Part shown: positions 9,215-17,700 of the stretch, in pieces | How the letters are laid out: each line of letters starts with the position of its first letter | Numbering within the stretch: the first letter of the stretch is position 1 | From: Pseudomonas putida | GTDB taxonomy: Bacteria; Pseudomonadota; Gammaproteobacteria; Pseudomonadales; Pseudomonadaceae | DNA: 64,000 bases | Assembly (NCBI RefSeq): GCF_025905425.1 | Contig: NZ_CP109603.1 | Location: forward strand, 3,736,501-3,800,500 | Reading direction: 5' to 3' | Program-made: the position numbers and the translations under genes | Notes under the pieces: generated by a model | Told to the model about the DNA's origin: nothing | The model's input: the letters and a program-made list of their open reading frames with translations, nothing else | Database searches by the model: none

Positions 9215-10102
9215 TTACTTTTGCTCCAGCAATTGCAGCCCGACCCAGTAGCGGGCGAACTGATAGGCACAACGGCCATTACGGTTGCCGCGGCCGGTGG
9301 CCCAGCGCACGGCAAGGATGTCCAGCGCTTCGTCACGCTGCCATTTTAACCCGGCAGAGCGCGCCAACTGGCCGATCCAGTGTTCGACCACGTTGAGGAA
9401 GTGGTCCTGGGTGAAGGGGTAGAACGACAGCCACAGGCCAAAACGGTCCGACAAGGCGATCTTGTCTTCCACGGCTTCGCTGGGGTGCAGCTCGCCATCG
9501 ACGCGCTTCCAGTTCTCGTTGTCGCTCTCTTTCTCCGGCACCAGGTGGCGGCGGTTGGAGGTGGCGTACAGCAAGACATTGTCAGGGGCCTGCTCCAGCG
9601 AGCCGTCGAGTACGCTCTTGAGCACCCGGTAGTCGCCCTCCCCGGCTTCGAACGACAGGTCGTCGCAGAACAGGATGAAGCGCTGCGGCAGTTTTTGCAG
9701 TTGCTCGACCACCCGCGGCAGGTCGGCCAGGTGGTCGCGCTCGATTTCGATCAGGCGCAGGCCGGCACCGGCGTGCTCGGCCAGCAAGGCGCGCACCAGC
9801 GACGACTTGCCGGTGCCACGCGAGCCCCACAGCAACGCGTGGTTGGCAGGCAGGCCATTGATGAACTGGTGGGTGTTGCGGCCCAGCTGGTCACGTTGCT
9901 GGTCGACCCCGATCAGGTCGCTGAGGCGGATGTCCAGGCTGACTTCAAGCGGCATCAGGTAACCGGTGCGGCCATCGCGCTGCCAGCGGGCGGCCAGGGT
10001 GGTGTGCCAGTCGATGTCCGGGCGTGGGGCGGGCAACAGCGGTTCAAGGCGCGCCATTACCGATTCGGCGCGGTCCAGGAAAGCAATCAAGCGAGCGTCC
10101 AT
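9215..10102 (-). CDS. DUF815-family AAA+ ATP-binding protein
   Basis: The 295-residue protein has a P-loop GSRGTGKSS at about 93-101, a Walker B FILFCDDLSF at 142-151 and a sensor-like YATSNRRHL further on, all typical of the DUF815 branch of AAA+ ATPases. The cellular role of this family is not established. I chose the ATG at 10102 because TAGGAG lies just upstream; an in-frame upstream start at 10162 would add 20 basic residues without a ribosome site. It abuts msrC with no gap, which suggests an operon. Confidence 0.88.
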   Translation of the reverse strand: MDARLIAFLDRAESVMARLEPLLPAPRPDIDWHTTLAARWQRDGRTGYLMPLEVSLDIRLSDLIGVDQQRDQLGRNTHQFINGLPANHALLWGSRGTGKSSLVRALLAEHAGAGLRLIEIERDHLADLPRVVEQLQKLPQRFILFCDDLSFEAGEGDYRVLKSVLDGSLEQAPDNVLLYATSNRRHLVPEKESDNENWKRVDGELHPSEAVEDKIALSDRFGLWLSFYPFTQDHFLNVVEHWIGQLARSAGLKWQRDEALDILAVRWATGRGNRNGRCAYQFARYWVGLQLLEQK

Positions 10103-10249
10103 GACGACTCCTACAGATTTCAGTTTTTTGGGGGCCGCTGCGCGCCCCCGCTTGGCGATCAACTGAAATGAACAGACAGACCCGCCAGCAGCCGGGGCTA
10201 TTCGGCTATGCTTGCGCAGCGCAAGGGACGTGAAACCGGCTCGGGACTC

Positions 10250-12565
10250 ATGGATATAAAGTTCACCAATCGCCTGTCATACAAGCAAGCCCGGCTGACA
10301 GTCCTGGTCGGCTTCATCCTGGGAACATTGCTCAGTCTCATCCAGATCGGCATCGATTATGCCAGCGAAGACGCATCCATCAACCGCGAAGTGCGTGCGC
10401 TGCTGCAAATCAGCCACAACCCGGCCTCACGCATCGCCTACAACATCGATGCCGAGCTGGCCCTGGAGCTGACCCGCGGCCTGCTGCAATCGCCGGCGGT
10501 GATCCGCGCACGGCTGATCGACAACAATGACACCGTGCTGGCCGATGTCGAGCGTCCGCGCCTGGAAGACCGCTACCGCCCCCTGAGCGACTTTCTGTTC
10601 GGCGAGCAGCGCCAGCTTGAGGACCGCCTGTTCCTCGCCCACCTGCCCGATGAATACCTCGGCACCCTGTACCTGGATGTCGATACCTACGCCTTCGGCA
10701 GCCGCTTTCTCGACCGCGCCGGCATCACCCTGTTCAACGGCTTCGCCCGCAGCTTAGTGTTGACCGGCATTCTGCTGGCGCTGTTCTACATGATGCTGAC
10801 CAAACCCTTGGTCACCGTGATCGGTGCGCTCAGCGGCAGCGACCCGCGCAAGCCGCGGCAAACCCGCCTGGAATGCCCCCACGGTCATGAGCTCGACGAG
10901 ATCGGCGTGCTGGTCAAGGTCGCCAACCAGCAGTTCGTCAGCATGGCCACCGAGATCGAGCAGCGGCGTACCGCCGAAAACCGCCTGACCCAGTACCTCA
11001 ACGAGCTGGAAGACATCGTGTCGGCACGCACCGACCAGCTCAAGGCCAGCAACAGCAGCCTGAGCCTGTCCAACCAGGAGCTCGAACAAGCCCGCCGCCG
11101 CGCCCTCGACATGGCCCAAGCGCGCGCGGCCTTCCTGGCCAACATGAGCCACGAGATCCGTACCCCGCTCAACGGCATGCTCGGCATGATCGCCCTGGCC
11201 CTGGACAGCCCGCTGCCCAGCGAGCAGCGCCAGCAGATGACCATCGCCCACGACTCGGGCAAAGTGCTGGTGGAGCTGCTCAACGACATCCTCGACCTGT
11301 CCAAGTTCGATGCCGGCCAGCTGGAGCTCGAACGCATTGCGTTCGACATGGGCTCGATGGTCGAGGACACCGCCAACCTGCTGTCGCAGAACACTGCGCA
11401 GAGCGTCGAACTGACCTGCCTGATCGCCCGTGACTTCCCCAGCAGCGTGCTCGGCGACCCTACGCGGGTGCGCCAGATCGTCAGCAACCTGTTGTCCAAT
11501 GCCCTCAAGTTCACCCGTTTCGGCCGCGTCGACATTCGCCTGGCGACGATAGTCGGCGGCGTGCGCCTGGAGGTTCGCGATACCGGCATCGGCATCCCCG
11601 AAGAAGCCCAGGCGCGGATTTTCCAACCGTTCACCCAGGCCGGCGCCGGCATCACCCGCCAGTACGGCGGCACCGGCCTGGGCCTGGCCCTGACGCGTAA
11701 CCTGTGCAAGGCCATGCAGGGGCATCTGCATATTCAGTCCGAGCCTGGGTTCGGCAGCCGCTTCAGCGCAGAGTTGCCGCTGACCGTTCACACCGAGGCC
11801 ATCCCGCCCGCGCCGCTGCAGGGGCGCGTGGTGGCCTTGAGCAATGCCGGCAGCGGGCTGCATGAACTGCTGCAAGACCTGCTACCCACCTGGGGCCTGG
11901 CGTACCAGCGCCAAGACAGCAGCGCAGGCCTGGACGCCACGCAGTTCGACCTGCTGATCACCGACGACCTGGAGCACCTGTTCGAGCTGCGCCCCGCGCT
12001 GAAGACGCCCATCCTGCTGGTGACCGCCTATGGCAATTTCCTCCCCAGCGAGCAGTCCGTCAGCCTGGCGCCCTTGCATCAACTGGCCCGGCCACTGGCG
12101 CGCAACGCCTTGTACCAGACCCTGCGGCGCACCCTGCAAGGCCATGAGCCCGAGCACCCGCTGGCCAACCCGAGCACGACCCTGGAAGCACGCCGCGCGC
12201 GGATTCTGCTGGTGGAAGACAACCCGGTAAACCAACTGGTGGCCAAAGGCATGCTGGCCAAGCTCGGCTGCCAGGTACAAGTGGCCAGCCAAGGCGCCGA
12301 GGCCCTGGAGTGCCTCGAACAGGAAGATTTCGACCTGGTGTTGATGGACTGCAACATGCCGGTGATGGACGGCTACGAAGCCAGCCGACGCATCCGCCAG
12401 AGCGGCCGCTGGCCTGAACTGCCCATTGTCGCCCTGACCGCCAATGCCATGCCCGAGGAGCGCGAGCGCTGCCGCGCGGCCGGCATGAACGACTACCTGG
12501 CCAAGCCGTTCCGCCGCGAAGAGCTACTGGCACTGGTCGATCACTGGGTACCGATCAGCGGCTAA
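10250..12565 (+). CDS. sagS: hybrid sensor histidine kinase, SagS-like
   Basis: The protein has 771 residues. Two membrane segments (about 15-40 and 160-185) flank a periplasmic sensor region. A coiled linker leads to a histidine kinase core with SHEIRTPLNG (phosphorylated His near residue 301), N-box and G-boxes (DTGIGIP, GGTGLGLAL). A degenerate receiver follows (about 535-635), then an intact receiver beginning ILLVEDNPVN with phospho-acceptor Asp in VLMDCNMPVMDG near 698. There is no HPt domain; in P. aeruginosa SagS signals through the separate HptB. The neighbours gpx, msrB, alaA and htpX match the P. aeruginosa sagS locus as I remember it. An upstream in-frame ATG at 10208 is possible. 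Confidence 0.85.
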   Translation: MDIKFTNRLSYKQARLTVLVGFILGTLLSLIQIGIDYASEDASINREVRALLQISHNPASRIAYNIDAELALELTRGLLQSPAVIRARLIDNNDTVLADVERPRLEDRYRPLSDFLFGEQRQLEDRLFLAHLPDEYLGTLYLDVDTYAFGSRFLDRAGITLFNGFARSLVLTGILLALFYMMLTKPLVTVIGALSGSDPRKPRQTRLECPHGHELDEIGVLVKVANQQFVSMATEIEQRRTAENRLTQYLNELEDIVSARTDQLKASNSSLSLSNQELEQARRRALDMAQARAAFLANMSHEIRTPLNGMLGMIALALDSPLPSEQRQQMTIAHDSGKVLVELLNDILDLSKFDAGQLELERIAFDMGSMVEDTANLLSQNTAQSVELTCLIARDFPSSVLGDPTRVRQIVSNLLSNALKFTRFGRVDIRLATIVGGVRLEVRDTGIGIPEEAQARIFQPFTQAGAGITRQYGGTGLGLALTRNLCKAMQGHLHIQSEPGFGSRFSAELPLTVHTEAIPPAPLQGRVVALSNAGSGLHELLQDLLPTWGLAYQRQDSSAGLDATQFDLLITDDLEHLFELRPALKTPILLVTAYGNFLPSEQSVSLAPLHQLARPLARNALYQTLRRTLQGHEPEHPLANPSTTLEARRARILLVEDNPVNQLVAKGMLAKLGCQVQVASQGAEALECLEQEDFDLVLMDCNMPVMDGYEASRRIRQSGRWPELPIVALTANAMPEERERCRAAGMNDYLAKPFRREELLALVDHWVPISG

Positions 12566-13043
12566 GCAGACGCTCGATGTCCCCTTCCAGGGCCTGCGGC
12601 TTGGTGGTCGGCGCATAGCGCGTGACGTGGCCGCTGGCCGGGTCGACCAGGAACTTGGTGAAATTCCACTTGATCTTCTGGCTGCCCAGCAGCCCCGGGG
12701 CACGCTGCTTGAGCTCGACGAACAGCGGGTGCGCACCGGGCCCGTTGACCTCGACCTTGCGAAACAGCGGGAAGCTCACGCCGAAATTGCGCTCGCAGAA
12801 CTGCGCGATGTCCCGCGCATCGCCTGGCTCTTGCTTGCCGAACTGGTTGCAGGGGAAGCCCAGCACCACCAGGCCGCGCTCGCGATAGTGCTGCCACAGC
12901 TGCTCCAGGCCCTTGTATTGGGGGGTGAAGCCGCACTGGCTGGCGGTGTTGACCACCAGCAAGGCCTTGCCCGGAAAGTCGCCGAGCTTCTTGTGCTCGC
13001 CGCCCAGGGTCACGCAGGGAATGTCCAGCATCGATCCAGCCAT
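12555..13043 (-). CDS. glutathione peroxidase-family thiol peroxidase
   Basis: The 162-residue protein reduces peroxides; bacterial members usually take electrons from thioredoxin or glutathione. Family motifs are clear: NTASQCGFT with catalytic Cys37 (cysteine, not selenocysteine), FPCNQFGKQEPG and KWNFTKFL. Cys83 in QFCERNFGV is the likely resolving cysteine. The start at 13043 removes a long unrelated N-terminal extension. Its 3' end overlaps the converging sagS gene by 11 bases. It lies 13 bases after msrB and is probably in one transcript with it. Confidence 0.94.
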   Translation of the reverse strand: MAGSMLDIPCVTLGGEHKKLGDFPGKALLVVNTASQCGFTPQYKGLEQLWQHYRERGLVVLGFPCNQFGKQEPGDARDIAQFCERNFGVSFPLFRKVEVNGPGAHPLFVELKQRAPGLLGSQKIKWNFTKFLVDPASGHVTRYAPTTKPQALEGDIERLLSR

Positions 13044-13056
13044 GTTCGGGCTCCGG

Positions 13057-13452
13057 TCAGTCGCGCGGTTGAAGGTCGATGCACACCGAGTTGATGCAAT
13101 AGCGCAGGCCGGTCGGTGGCGGGCCGTCGGGGAACACGTGGCCCAGGTGCGCATCGCAGCGGGCGCAGGTGACTTCGGTGCGGACCATGCCGTGGGTGGT
13201 GTCGCGAATCTCGATCATCGCGCTGTCTTCGATCGGCGCGTAGAAGCTCGGCCAGCCGCAGCCGGAGTCGAACTTGGTCTGGGCATCGAACAGCGGCAGG
13301 TGGCAGCAGATGCAGTGGTAGATACCGTCGCGGCGCTCGCTGTTGTACTTGCCACTGAACGGGCGCTCGGTGCCTTTGAGGCGGCACACCTGGTACTGCT
13401 CGGGGTCGAGCATCGACCGCCATTGTTCTAGTGTCTTCTCGATCTTTTGCAT
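13057..13452 (-). CDS. msrB: peptide methionine-(R)-sulfoxide reductase MsrB
   Basis: The 131-residue protein repairs methionine-R-sulfoxide in proteins. Two CxxC pairs (Cys47/Cys50 and Cys96/Cys99) bind the structural zinc, and Cys119 in [11 protein letters not shown] is the catalytic residue. The core [11 protein letters not shown] is a family signature. It is the first gene of an msrB-gpx pair, divergent from alaA. Confidence 0.97.
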   Translation of the reverse strand: MQKIEKTLEQWRSMLDPEQYQVCRLKGTERPFSGKYNSERRDGIYHCICCHLPLFDAQTKFDSGCGWPSFYAPIEDSAMIEIRDTTHGMVRTEVTCARCDAHLGHVFPDGPPPTGLRYCINSVCIDLQPRD

Positions 13453-13619
13453 GTAAGCACCTCGGCAGGCTTAATTTCACCCCGCGCCGTCTTTTCCGTA
13501 GCGCGGGTGGCACGTATATTAGTTGGCTTCGTGTGCCAGGCGTTCAGTCTGGCACCCGCTTCCTGCCCTTTCAAACCTTTCGAAGGGGCGCGGTGCGTAT
13601 TCTCAACCGGGACCCCATC

Positions 13620-14831
13620 ATGCAGTTCAGCAAATCGAACAAGCTCGCCAATGTCTGCTACGACATTCGCGGCCCAGTGCTCAAGCACGCCAAACGCCTG
13701 GAGGAGGAAGGCCACCGCATCCTCAAGCTGAACATCGGCAACCCGGCGCCGTTTGGCTTCGAGGCGCCGGACGAAATCCTTCAGGATGTGATCCGCAACC
13801 TGCCCACCGCCCAGGGCTACAGCGACTCCAAAGGGCTGTTCAGCGCACGCAAGGCGGTGATGCAGTACTGCCAGCAGAAAGAAATCGAAGGCGTCACCAT
13901 CGAGGACATCTACCTCGGCAACGGCGTGTCCGAACTGATCGTCATGTCGATGCAGGCGCTGCTCAACAACGGCGACGAAGTACTGATCCCGGCCCCCGAC
14001 TACCCGCTGTGGACTGCTGCGGTGAGCCTGGCCGGCGGCAAGCCGGTGCACTACCTGTGCGACGAGCAGGCAGACTGGTTCCCGGACCTTGAGGACATCA
14101 AGGCCAAAATCACCTCGAACACCAAGGCCCTGGTGATCATCAACCCGAACAACCCGACCGGCGCGGTGTATTCCAGGGAGCTGCTGCTGGGCATGCTGGA
14201 GCTGGCACGCCAGCACAACCTGGTGGTGTTCTCCGACGAGATCTACGACAAGATCCTGTACGACGAAGCCGTGCACATCAGCACCGCCTCGCTGGCACCC
14301 GACCTGCTGTGCCTGACCTTCAACGGCCTGTCCAAGTCGTACCGGGTGGCGGGCTTCCGTTCCGGCTGGCTGATCATCTCCGGGCCCAAGCACCACGCCA
14401 AGAGCTACATCGAAGGCATCGACATGCTGGCCAACATGCGCCTGTGCGCCAACGTGCCGGCCCAGCATGCCATCCAGACCGCCCTGGGCGGCTACCAGAG
14501 CATCAACGACCTGGTACTGCCACAAGGCCGCCTGCTGGAGCAGCGCAACCGCACCTACGAGCTGCTCAACTCGATCCCCGGCGTCAGCTGTGTGAAACCG
14601 ATGGGCGCCCTGTATGCGTTCCCAAAGATCGACCCCAAGGTCTGCCCGATTCACAACGACGAGAAATTCGTGCTCGACCTGCTGTTGTCGGAGAAGCTGC
14701 TGATCGTTCAGGGCACGGCGTTCAACTGGCCGTGGCCGGACCACTTCCGCGTGGTGACCTTGCCACGGGTGGATGACCTGGAAGCGGCGATCGGGCGGAT
14801 CGGGAGTTTCCTGCGGACTTATTCGCAGTAA
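13620..14831 (+). CDS. alaA: alanine aminotransferase AlaA (class I/II, PLP dependent)
   Basis: The 403-residue protein, same size as E. coli AlaA (405), transfers the amino group of glutamate to pyruvate. Visible motifs include LNIGNPAPFGF near the N-terminus, INPNNPTGAVYS and the PLP lysine in GLSKSYRVAGFRSGW. The start MQFSKSNKL was chosen by homology to the usual AlaA N-terminus; the frame stays open about 190 bases upstream. Confidence 0.93.
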   Translation: MQFSKSNKLANVCYDIRGPVLKHAKRLEEEGHRILKLNIGNPAPFGFEAPDEILQDVIRNLPTAQGYSDSKGLFSARKAVMQYCQQKEIEGVTIEDIYLGNGVSELIVMSMQALLNNGDEVLIPAPDYPLWTAAVSLAGGKPVHYLCDEQADWFPDLEDIKAKITSNTKALVIINPNNPTGAVYSRELLLGMLELARQHNLVVFSDEIYDKILYDEAVHISTASLAPDLLCLTFNGLSKSYRVAGFRSGWLIISGPKHHAKSYIEGIDMLANMRLCANVPAQHAIQTALGGYQSINDLVLPQGRLLEQRNRTYELLNSIPGVSCVKPMGALYAFPKIDPKVCPIHNDEKFVLDLLLSEKLLIVQGTAFNWPWPDHFRVVTLPRVDDLEAAIGRIGSFLRTYSQ

Positions 14832-14840
14832 GTTCCGGCC

Positions 14841-14928
14841 CATTCGCGGGGCACGCCCGCTCCCACAGCTGCAGCGCTGCACCTGAGGGTTGCAGAACTC
14901 CTAGGGGAGCGGGCTTGCCCCGCGATTG
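14841..14928. repeat. REP pair (inverted)
   Basis: Two inverted REP units (14841-14868 and 14901-14928) follow alaA. The second is slightly degenerate. The rest of the 295-base gap to htpX holds a heat-shock-like promoter. Confidence 0.85.
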
Positions 14929-15050
14929 GGCTGCGAAGCAGCCCCGCACAATCCCACACAATGTTTCTTACATCCTGCAACGCTCTACCTCACAGCCCCC
15001 GCCCTTTCCTCTGCCATACTCCGCCGTACACAGTTTGAAATAGTCGCCCG

Positions 15051-15080
15051 ATTGAATCGGCACGGCTTGCCCCTTATATA
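15051..15080 (+). promoter_or_regulatory. sigma-32-like promoter upstream of htpX
   Basis: ATTGAAT, 12 bases, then CCCCTTATATA closely resembles the heat-shock consensus (CTTGAAA, 11-16 bases, CCCCATNT). It lies about 50 bases before the htpX start codon, whose E. coli orthologue is heat-inducible. Confidence 0.5.
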
Positions 15081-15126
15081 CCCCGCAGTAAGCAACACTC
15101 TCATCCGTCAGGAGAACGTAACAACC

Positions 15127-16014
15127 ATGATGCGCATTCTGTTGTTTGTAGCCACCAACCTCGCGGTGGTGCTGGTTGCAAGCATTACCCTGAGCCTGTT
15201 CGGTTTCAACGGGTTCATGGCCGCCAACGGGGTCGACCTCAACCTCAGCAGCCTGCTGGTGTTCTGCGCCGTGTTCGGTTTTGCCGGCTCCCTCGTCTCG
15301 CTGTTCATCTCCAAGTGGATGGCGAAGATGACCACCGGCACCCAGATCATCTCCCAGCCGCGCACCCGCCACGAGCAGTGGCTGTTGCAAACGGTCGAAG
15401 AGCTGTCGCGCGAGGCCGGTATCAAGATGCCCGAAGTGGGTATCTTCCCGGCGTACGAGGCCAACGCCTTCGCCACCGGCTGGAACCGCAACGACGCCCT
15501 GGTAGCTGTCTCCCAAGGCTTGCTGGAGCGATTCTCGCCCGATGAAGTGCGTGCGGTGCTGGCCCACGAGATCGGCCACGTGGCCAACGGTGACATGGTC
15601 ACCCTGGCACTGGTGCAGGGCGTGGTGAACACCTTCGTGATGTTCTTCGCCCGCATCATCGGCAACTTTGTCGACAAGGTCATCTTCAAGAATGAAGAAG
15701 GCCAGGGCATCGCCTACTACGTGGCGACTATCGTTGCCGAGCTGATCCTGGGCATCCTAGCCAGCATGATCGTCATGTGGTTCTCGCGCCGCCGCGAATA
15801 CCGCGCCGACGAAGCCGGTGCGCAATTGGCCGGCACCGCTGCAATGATCGGCGCCCTGCAGCGCCTGCGCGTGGAACAAGGCTTGCCGGTGCACATGCCG
15901 GACACCATGAAGGCCTTCGGTATCAATGGCGGCCTCAAGCACGGCCTGGCCGGGCTGCTGATGAGCCACCCGCCGCTGGAAGACCGTATCGAAGCGCTGC
16001 GTCGCCGCGGTTGA
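15127..16014 (+). CDS. htpX: membrane metalloprotease HtpX
   Basis: The 295-residue inner-membrane zinc protease degrades misfolded membrane proteins together with FtsH. Two N-terminal membrane segments (about 4-28 and 38-62) precede the cytoplasmic zinc motif HEIGH (147-151). Two more hydrophobic segments follow (about 160-215), then the third-ligand region [13 protein letters not shown]. The ATG at 15127 follows AGGAG at normal distance; ATG at 15130 is an adjacent alternative. Confidence 0.97.
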   Translation: MMRILLFVATNLAVVLVASITLSLFGFNGFMAANGVDLNLSSLLVFCAVFGFAGSLVSLFISKWMAKMTTGTQIISQPRTRHEQWLLQTVEELSREAGIKMPEVGIFPAYEANAFATGWNRNDALVAVSQGLLERFSPDEVRAVLAHEIGHVANGDMVTLALVQGVVNTFVMFFARIIGNFVDKVIFKNEEGQGIAYYVATIVAELILGILASMIVMWFSRRREYRADEAGAQLAGTAAMIGALQRLRVEQGLPVHMPDTMKAFGINGGLKHGLAGLLMSHPPLEDRIEALRRRG

Positions 16015-16033
16015 TCCACCCGGTAAAAACAAG

Positions 16034-16060
16034 AAAGGGCGACTTCGGTCGCCCTTTTTT
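16034..16060. terminator. intrinsic terminator between htpX and tpm
   Basis: A 10-bp stem AAAGGGCGAC / GTCGCCCTTT with a TTCG tetraloop is followed by further T's; the minus strand also ends in a T-rich run. It sits between converging genes and is probably bidirectional. Confidence 0.88.
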
Positions 16061-16075
16061 GTGCCTGCCTGCCCA

Positions 16076-16726
16076 TCAGCGACTGATGCGATACACCCGC
16101 TCCAACAGACTGGCAGCACCGGCCTGGGCAAACTTGGGGCTCTCCTGAATGATCTCTAGCACCTCCAGCACCTCCACCCGCCACCCCGCAAACCCCTGCC
16201 GCACCTCATCATCGGCCACCGAAAATGGCGGCCCGGCCAACAGCGCCTGGTCATAATCCAGCGTCACCAACAGCCCTTGGCAACCCGTCGGCAACAATTC
16301 AGCCAGCAGCCGCATGTACCGCAGGCGCATCTCGGGCGGCAATGCAATCAACGCGGCGCGGTCATAGACCCCCGCACAATCAGCCAGATCCTGCGCCTGC
16401 AAGGCAAAGAAATCCCCGCACCACACTTCCACTTCAGCACATCGCCAAACCTCGAAGCCGCCCCTTTGCGACACTTCGGGCTCAAGCCCGTGCTCGCGGA
16501 AAAACCCCTCCACTGCCCGGCGCGACAGCTCCACCCCCAGCACGCGATAGCCCTGCCCTGCCAACCAGGCCAAGTCCAGGCTCTTGCCGCACAACGGCAC
16601 CAGCACCCGGCTACCAGGCGCCAACGCCAGCGCGGGCCAGTGCGCCTGCAGGTAAGGGTTGACCTGCATTTGATGGAAGCCGATCTGGTTATCGGCCCAT
16701 CGCTTGTGCCAGAACGCTGGTTCCAT
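16076..16726 (-). CDS. tpm: thiopurine S-methyltransferase family protein
   Basis: The 216-residue SAM-dependent methyltransferase belongs to the bacterial TPMT family, members of which methylate thiopurines and, in Pseudomonas, selenium and tellurium oxyanions. The N-terminus MEPAFWHKRWADNQIGFH and the SAM-binding segment VLVPLCGKSLDLAWLAGQG are family hallmarks, as is the downstream YDRAALIALP. The start at 16726 is preceded by AGGAG. It is divergent from the dioxygenase gene at 16838. Confidence 0.93.
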   Translation of the reverse strand: MEPAFWHKRWADNQIGFHQMQVNPYLQAHWPALALAPGSRVLVPLCGKSLDLAWLAGQGYRVLGVELSRRAVEGFFREHGLEPEVSQRGGFEVWRCAEVEVWCGDFFALQAQDLADCAGVYDRAALIALPPEMRLRYMRLLAELLPTGCQGLLVTLDYDQALLAGPPFSVADDEVRQGFAGWRVEVLEVLEIIQESPKFAQAGAASLLERVYRISR

Positions 16727-16837
16727 GACAGCTCCTATACTCATCAAGCGCTTCGATAGATAGCGCAGAAAACTTGGTTTGGATTTCGATCGGTAACTGA
16801 TTGAAGATGACAGCATCTTAACCCTCAGGACCCCACC

Positions 16838-17605
16838 ATGCTGCCCAGCCTGTTCATTTCCCATGGATCACCCATGCTTGCCCTACACCCAGGCGCTAGC
16901 GGGCCGGCCCTCGCCGGGCTGGCCAACGCCCTGCCGCAGCCCAAGGCAATCGTGGTGGTGTCGGCGCACTGGGAAAGCCGTGAGCTGCTGGTGACCGGCA
17001 GCCAGCAACCCGAGACCTGGCATGACTTCCACGGCTTCCCTCCGGCGCTATATGCCGTGCAGTACCCGGCGCCGGGTGAGCCTGCGCTGACCGAAGAGGT
17101 GTGTGCATTACTGGGCGCTGCCGGCCTGCCCGCACGTACCGATGCGCACCGCCCGTTCGACCATGGCGCCTGGGTACCGCTGAGCCTGATGTACCCGAGC
17201 GCCAACATCCCGGTGATACAGGTCTCGCTGCCCAGCCAGAGGGGGCCTGCCTTGCAACTCAAGGTCGGCCAGGCGCTGGCAGGGTTGCGCGCGCAGGGGG
17301 TACTGCTGGTGGGCTCGGGGAGCATTACCCATAACCTGGGGGAGCTGAACTGGCACGCCGGGCCGGACGTGATAGAACCTTGGGCACTGGCGTTTCGGGA
17401 TTGGGTGGTGGCGCGGCTGCAGGACGATGACCGGGATGCGCTGGTGGATTACCGGCAGCAGGCACCGTTTGCGGTGCGTAACCATCCCAGCGATGAGCAT
17501 TTGCTGCCGCTGTACTTTGCCTTGGGGGCTGGAAGCAAGTTCGGGGTGGTGCACCAGGGGTTCACCCTGGGGGCACTGGGGATGGACATTTACAGGTTCG
17601 ACTGA
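16838..17605 (+). CDS. 4,5-DOPA-extradiol-type dioxygenase (YgiD/LigB family)
   Basis: The 255-residue protein has the LigB-fold histidines in LFISHGSPM (His9), VVSAHWES and FDHGAWVPL, plus the conserved SGSITHNLGEL. Plant and bacterial relatives cleave DOPA extradiol; E. coli YgiD is a zinc enzyme of the same family. The natural substrate in Pseudomonas is unknown. Confidence 0.9.
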   Translation: MLPSLFISHGSPMLALHPGASGPALAGLANALPQPKAIVVVSAHWESRELLVTGSQQPETWHDFHGFPPALYAVQYPAPGEPALTEEVCALLGAAGLPARTDAHRPFDHGAWVPLSLMYPSANIPVIQVSLPSQRGPALQLKVGQALAGLRAQGVLLVGSGSITHNLGELNWHAGPDVIEPWALAFRDWVVARLQDDDRDALVDYRQQAPFAVRNHPSDEHLLPLYFALGAGSKFGVVHQGFTLGALGMDIYRFD

Positions 17606-17652
17606 AGGGCCTTTTCGCGGGGCAAGTCGGACCGCGAAGAGGCCGGTACAGG
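17606..17652. repeat. collapsed REP pair
   Basis: The two outer arms of a REP pair (GGGCCTTTTCGCGGGGCAAG and CCGCGAAGAGGCCGGTACAG) lie almost directly against each other, as if the inner part were deleted. It sits just before the shared terminator of the converging genes. Confidence 0.65.
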
Positions 17653-17653
17653 C

Positions 17654-17688
17654 AAAAAAAATCCCCAGCACAGGCCGGGGATTTTTTT
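17654..17688. terminator. bidirectional intrinsic terminator
   Basis: An 11-bp stem AAAAAATCCCC / GGGGATTTTTT around a 10-base loop has an A-tract on one side and a T-tract on the other. It serves both the dioxygenase gene and the converging RNA helicase gene. Confidence 0.9.
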
Positions 17689-17700
17689 ATTACGCCAGGA

